Shown here in pieces: positions 34,478 to 36,323 of a stretch of 36,323 nt of DNA. The notes beneath the pieces were generated by a model that worked only from the letters and a program-made list of their open reading frames with translations, ran no database searches and was not told the origin of the DNA. The number at the start of each line of letters is the position of its first letter. The stretch's first letter is position 1. Source of the stretch: UBA5078 sp963977405 (GTDB lineage Bacteria > Pseudomonadota > Gammaproteobacteria > Pseudomonadales > Pseudohongiellaceae); assembly GCA_963977405.1 (NCBI GenBank), contig CAXBOY010000019.1:1-36323 (forward strand), given 5' to 3'. The position numbers and the translations under genes are program-made.

Positions 34478-35578
34478 GTGGGCCAGCGGACTCCGCTCTA
34501 TCAGCAACATCTCAATGCCGGTGCCAAAATCGTCGATTTTGGCGGATGGGACATGCCCATCCAATATCAATCCCTAATCGAAGAACATCACGCCGTGCGC
34601 CAGCATGCAGGCGTTTTCGATGTATCCCATATGACGGTCGTCGATATAGGTGGTGTCCAGGCCAAAGATTGGCTTCGCTACCTGCTCGCCAACGATGTCG
34701 ACAAGCTCACAGAGCCGGGCCGTGCACTCTACAGCGCCATGCTTAATGACAATGGTGGTGTAGTCGATGACCTCATCGTCTACACGATGAGTGAAGGCTA
34801 TAGGCTGGTTGTCAATTGCGGCACTCGCGAGAAGGACCTACGCTGGATGCAGACCAAGGCTAAGGGCTTTGATGTCAGCATCGTTGAGCGACCAGAATTA
34901 GCGATCCTCGCCGTGCACGGCCCAGAGTCCATCAGTAAAGTCTGTGCACTCCTGAGCCCGGAGCGGGCCGCGGCGGTAGAGGCTCTAGGCAATTTCCGAG
35001 CGCTAGAGTCCGAGGACTGGTTCATCGCGAGAACTGGCTATACTGGCGAGCGCGGACTAGAACTAATAGTGCCCAATGCAGATGCTCCTGCACTTTGGGA
35101 TGCGCTGCTTGGCAGTGGAGTCAAACCTATCGGACTCGGCGCGCGCGACACTTTGCGCTTAGAGGCCGGCATGAATCTATATGGCCACGACATGGACGAG
35201 GAAGTCTCCCCACTTGCGGCCAACATGGCGCAGACGATTAGCTGGGAGCCTAGCGATCGCCAGTTTGTCGGCCGCGCTGCAGTTGAGCAACACAAAATCG
35301 AGCAAGCCGCAGGCAAACTGCCTATCCTGACCGGACTGGTCCTTGAGGAGCGTGGCGTGTTGCGGGAAGGACTAAGAGTTGTATGCGAGGTCGATGGTCA
35401 GGAGCGCGAAGGTATTATCACTAGCGGCAGCTTCTCTCCGACATTGAAGCATTCCATCGCCTTAGCTAGAATTCCCGCAGGCAGCACCTTGTGCCGAGTA
35501 GACATTCGCGGAAAGCTAACTCCCGTGCGAATAGTTAGACCCAATTTCGTACGTTTTGGCAAAAAGGTTTTTGAATAA
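34478..35578 (+). CDS. gcvT: Glycine cleavage system T protein (aminomethyltransferase)
   Basis: 366 residues. It transfers the methylene group of aminomethyl-lipoyl GcvH to tetrahydrofolate and releases ammonia. Signatures: GGWDMPIQYQ, FDVSHMTVVDI, SAMLNDNGGVVDDLIVY (folate-binding Asp), ARTGYTGERGLEL, GLGARDTLRLEAGM and GIITSGSFSPTL. GTG at 34478 is chosen because AGGA lies 9 nt upstream (34465-34468) and the protein then starts MGQRTPLYQQH, matching E. coli GcvT (364 residues). In-frame ATGs at 34442 and 34403 would add 12 or 25 residues without family support. It opens gcvTHP. No glycine-riboswitch pattern was found in the 34325-34477 leader. Confidence 0.95.
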   Translation: MGQRTPLYQQHLNAGAKIVDFGGWDMPIQYQSLIEEHHAVRQHAGVFDVSHMTVVDIGGVQAKDWLRYLLANDVDKLTEPGRALYSAMLNDNGGVVDDLIVYTMSEGYRLVVNCGTREKDLRWMQTKAKGFDVSIVERPELAILAVHGPESISKVCALLSPERAAAVEALGNFRALESEDWFIARTGYTGERGLELIVPNADAPALWDALLGSGVKPIGLGARDTLRLEAGMNLYGHDMDEEVSPLAANMAQTISWEPSDRQFVGRAAVEQHKIEQAAGKLPILTGLVLEERGVLREGLRVVCEVDGQEREGIITSGSFSPTLKHSIALARIPAGSTLCRVDIRGKLTPVRIVRPNFVRFGKKVFE

Positions 35579-35609
35579 TTTAATCCATTTCAAGCACGAG
35601 GATCGTAAA

Positions 35610-35993
35610 GTGAGCAGCTTTCCTGAAGATTTAAAATATACCCCATCCCACGAATGGGTTCGAATAGAAGCAGATGGAAGCATCGTCATGGGCATTTCGG
35701 ATCATGCGCAAGAATTGCTTGGCGACATCGTCTTTATCGAGCTGCCAAGCGAAGGGGCGGATGTAACAGCGAAAGCTGAGATGAGTGTGGTTGAGTCTGT
35801 TAAGGCCGCCTCCGACATCTACGCTCCCGTTTCCGGGACCATCGTCGAGGTCAATCAGGCCTTGCTCGACTCGCCCGAGACCGTCAACACATCACCGTAT
35901 GGCGATGGCTGGTTCTGCCGAATCAAGCCTAGCGATCCTGCGGAACTAGACGCGCTGCTCGATGCAGACGCGTACGCAAAAATTTGCGAATAG
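35610..35993 (+). CDS. gcvH: Glycine cleavage system H protein
   Basis: 127 residues. The lipoyl-carrying shuttle of the complex: Lys65 in VVESVKAASDIY is the lipoylation site, YTPSHEWVRIE and LLGDIVFIELP are the usual flanking strands, and YGDGWFCRIKP the C-terminal part. It carries the aminomethyl group from GcvP to GcvT. GTG at 35610 has GAGG about 9 nt upstream; the longer frame from 35556 would overlap gcvT and is not supported by the family. The start lies 31 bp after the gcvT stop, so the two genes are cotranscribed. Confidence 0.96.
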   Translation: MSSFPEDLKYTPSHEWVRIEADGSIVMGISDHAQELLGDIVFIELPSEGADVTAKAEMSVVESVKAASDIYAPVSGTIVEVNQALLDSPETVNTSPYGDGWFCRIKPSDPAELDALLDADAYAKICE

Positions 35994-36038
35994 GCACAGA
36001 CCTAAAGCAAACCAGCCTGTGAGAGTGACAATAACAAT

Positions 36039-36145
36039 GCCGGAATCGCAATTTCGGCTTGGGCCACGCCAATGTGCCTGGCTCGATGTGAACCGTTTTT
36101 TCAATTCCGCTCCATTATTGGTCCAGGGCAAAGCTTCGCGCCCTG
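36039..36145 (+). other. Two hairpins in the gcvH-gcvP spacer
   Basis: The 179-bp spacer holds GCCGGAA-TCGCAA-TTTCGGC (36039-36058, one G-U pair) and CAGGGC-N10-GCCCTG (36124-36145), the latter ending about 15 nt before the gcvP ribosome-binding site. They may tune gcvP expression relative to gcvT/gcvH. The GTTTTTTC tract at 36094-36101 lies between them and follows no strong stem. Confidence 0.4.
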
Positions 36146-36172
36146 ACCCCGAGTATTTTACCGAGGTAATTC

Positions 36173-36323
36173 ATGGGCAGCATCGCGTCACCGTTACAAA
36201 CTCCTTCTAGCAAGACACTGGAGCGTCTGCAAAACTCCGATGAGTTCATCGGCCGCCATATCGGCCCAGACGCATCGGAAATAGGAGCTATGCTTAAGGA
36301 ACTGCAAATAGATTCTTTAGAGC
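36173..36323 (+). CDS. gcvP: Glycine dehydrogenase (P protein), N-terminal part (cut by window edge)
   Basis: The first 50 codons are present; the frame is open to the end of the window. The sequence MGSIASPLQTPSSKTLERL is followed by DEFIGRHIGPDASEIGAML; F-x-x-RHIGP is the N-terminal signature of GcvP, the PLP enzyme that decarboxylates glycine and loads the aminomethyl group on GcvH. ATG at 36173 has GAGG about 7 nt upstream. It is the third gene of gcvTHP, after a 179-bp spacer. Most of the protein (normally about 950 residues) lies beyond the window. Confidence 0.93.
   Translation, partial: MGSIASPLQTPSSKTLERLQNSDEFIGRHIGPDASEIGAMLKELQIDSLE

Noticed and set aside
35962..36210. 82-codon plus-strand frame across the gcvH-gcvP spacer
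   Set aside because: Overlaps gcvH end and gcvP start, no ribosome-binding site or recognisable domain; the spacer is better explained by hairpins.

Overview
The window is a chromosomal segment of a gammaproteobacterium. The gene order proC-yggT-yggU-metX-metW-rdgB-hemW and the pairing of lgt-thyA-folA with rppH-ptsP and a HAD phosphatase are the arrangements I know from Pseudomonas-type Gammaproteobacteria. ThyA, RppH, MetR, PtsP, Lhr and GcvT/H also read like gammaproteobacterial proteins. Moderate G+C (judged by eye, not computed), many GTG/TTG starts, tight gene packing and a TonB-dependent receptor fit an environmental, possibly marine, lineage. That narrower placement is inference. I saw no tRNA, rRNA, CRISPR array, prophage or insertion sequence.

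Layout. 1-1196 (-) is the N-terminal part of a TonB-dependent outer-membrane receptor, cut by the window edge. 1401-7174 (+) is a housekeeping run: proC, yggT, yggU (DUF167), metX, metW, rdgB, hemW, phhB. It continues into the arginine genes argE (overlapping phhB) and argA, the latter with its own promoter and a possible ArgR site. A secreted beta-propeller protein follows and ends in a strong terminator. 10861-11257 is a non-coding stretch with two related, oppositely oriented palindromic repeat elements whose outer arms differ in sequence but stay self-complementary. 11290-13429 (-) is folA-thyA-lgt, read lgt to folA. Next come a small ribbon-helix-helix protein, ptsP and rppH (all -).

17127-24341 carries a HAD-IB phosphatase (+), a tandem-ACT GcvR-like regulator and a TAT-exported molybdopterin sulfite-oxidase-family enzyme (both -), an orphan branched-chain amino-acid-type binding protein (+), a 764-residue protein with a degenerate class III nucleotidyl cyclase-like domain (+), and metR (+), which meets slyD tail to tail. 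24911-28936 holds small regulators (an HTH protein, a 58-residue protein with a SutA-like motif, a LysR regulator), a TraB/GumN protein, a DUF6164 protein and a fumarylacetoacetase-family hydrolase. 28985-33427 (-) is the large helicase Lhr. The window ends with lepB and the glycine cleavage operon gcvT-gcvH-gcvP (gcvP cut by the edge).

How the genes connect. One-carbon and sulfur amino-acid metabolism recurs: metX/metW make acylated homoserine, MetR is the likely regulator of methionine genes, gcvTHP and thyA/folA run the folate one-carbon cycle, and a GcvR-like ACT protein may tie glycine to gcv expression. The most unusual items are the paired repeat elements with compensatory arms, the cyclase-like protein with a long unrecognised N-terminal region, and the small SutA-like gene behind a perfect 12-bp palindrome.
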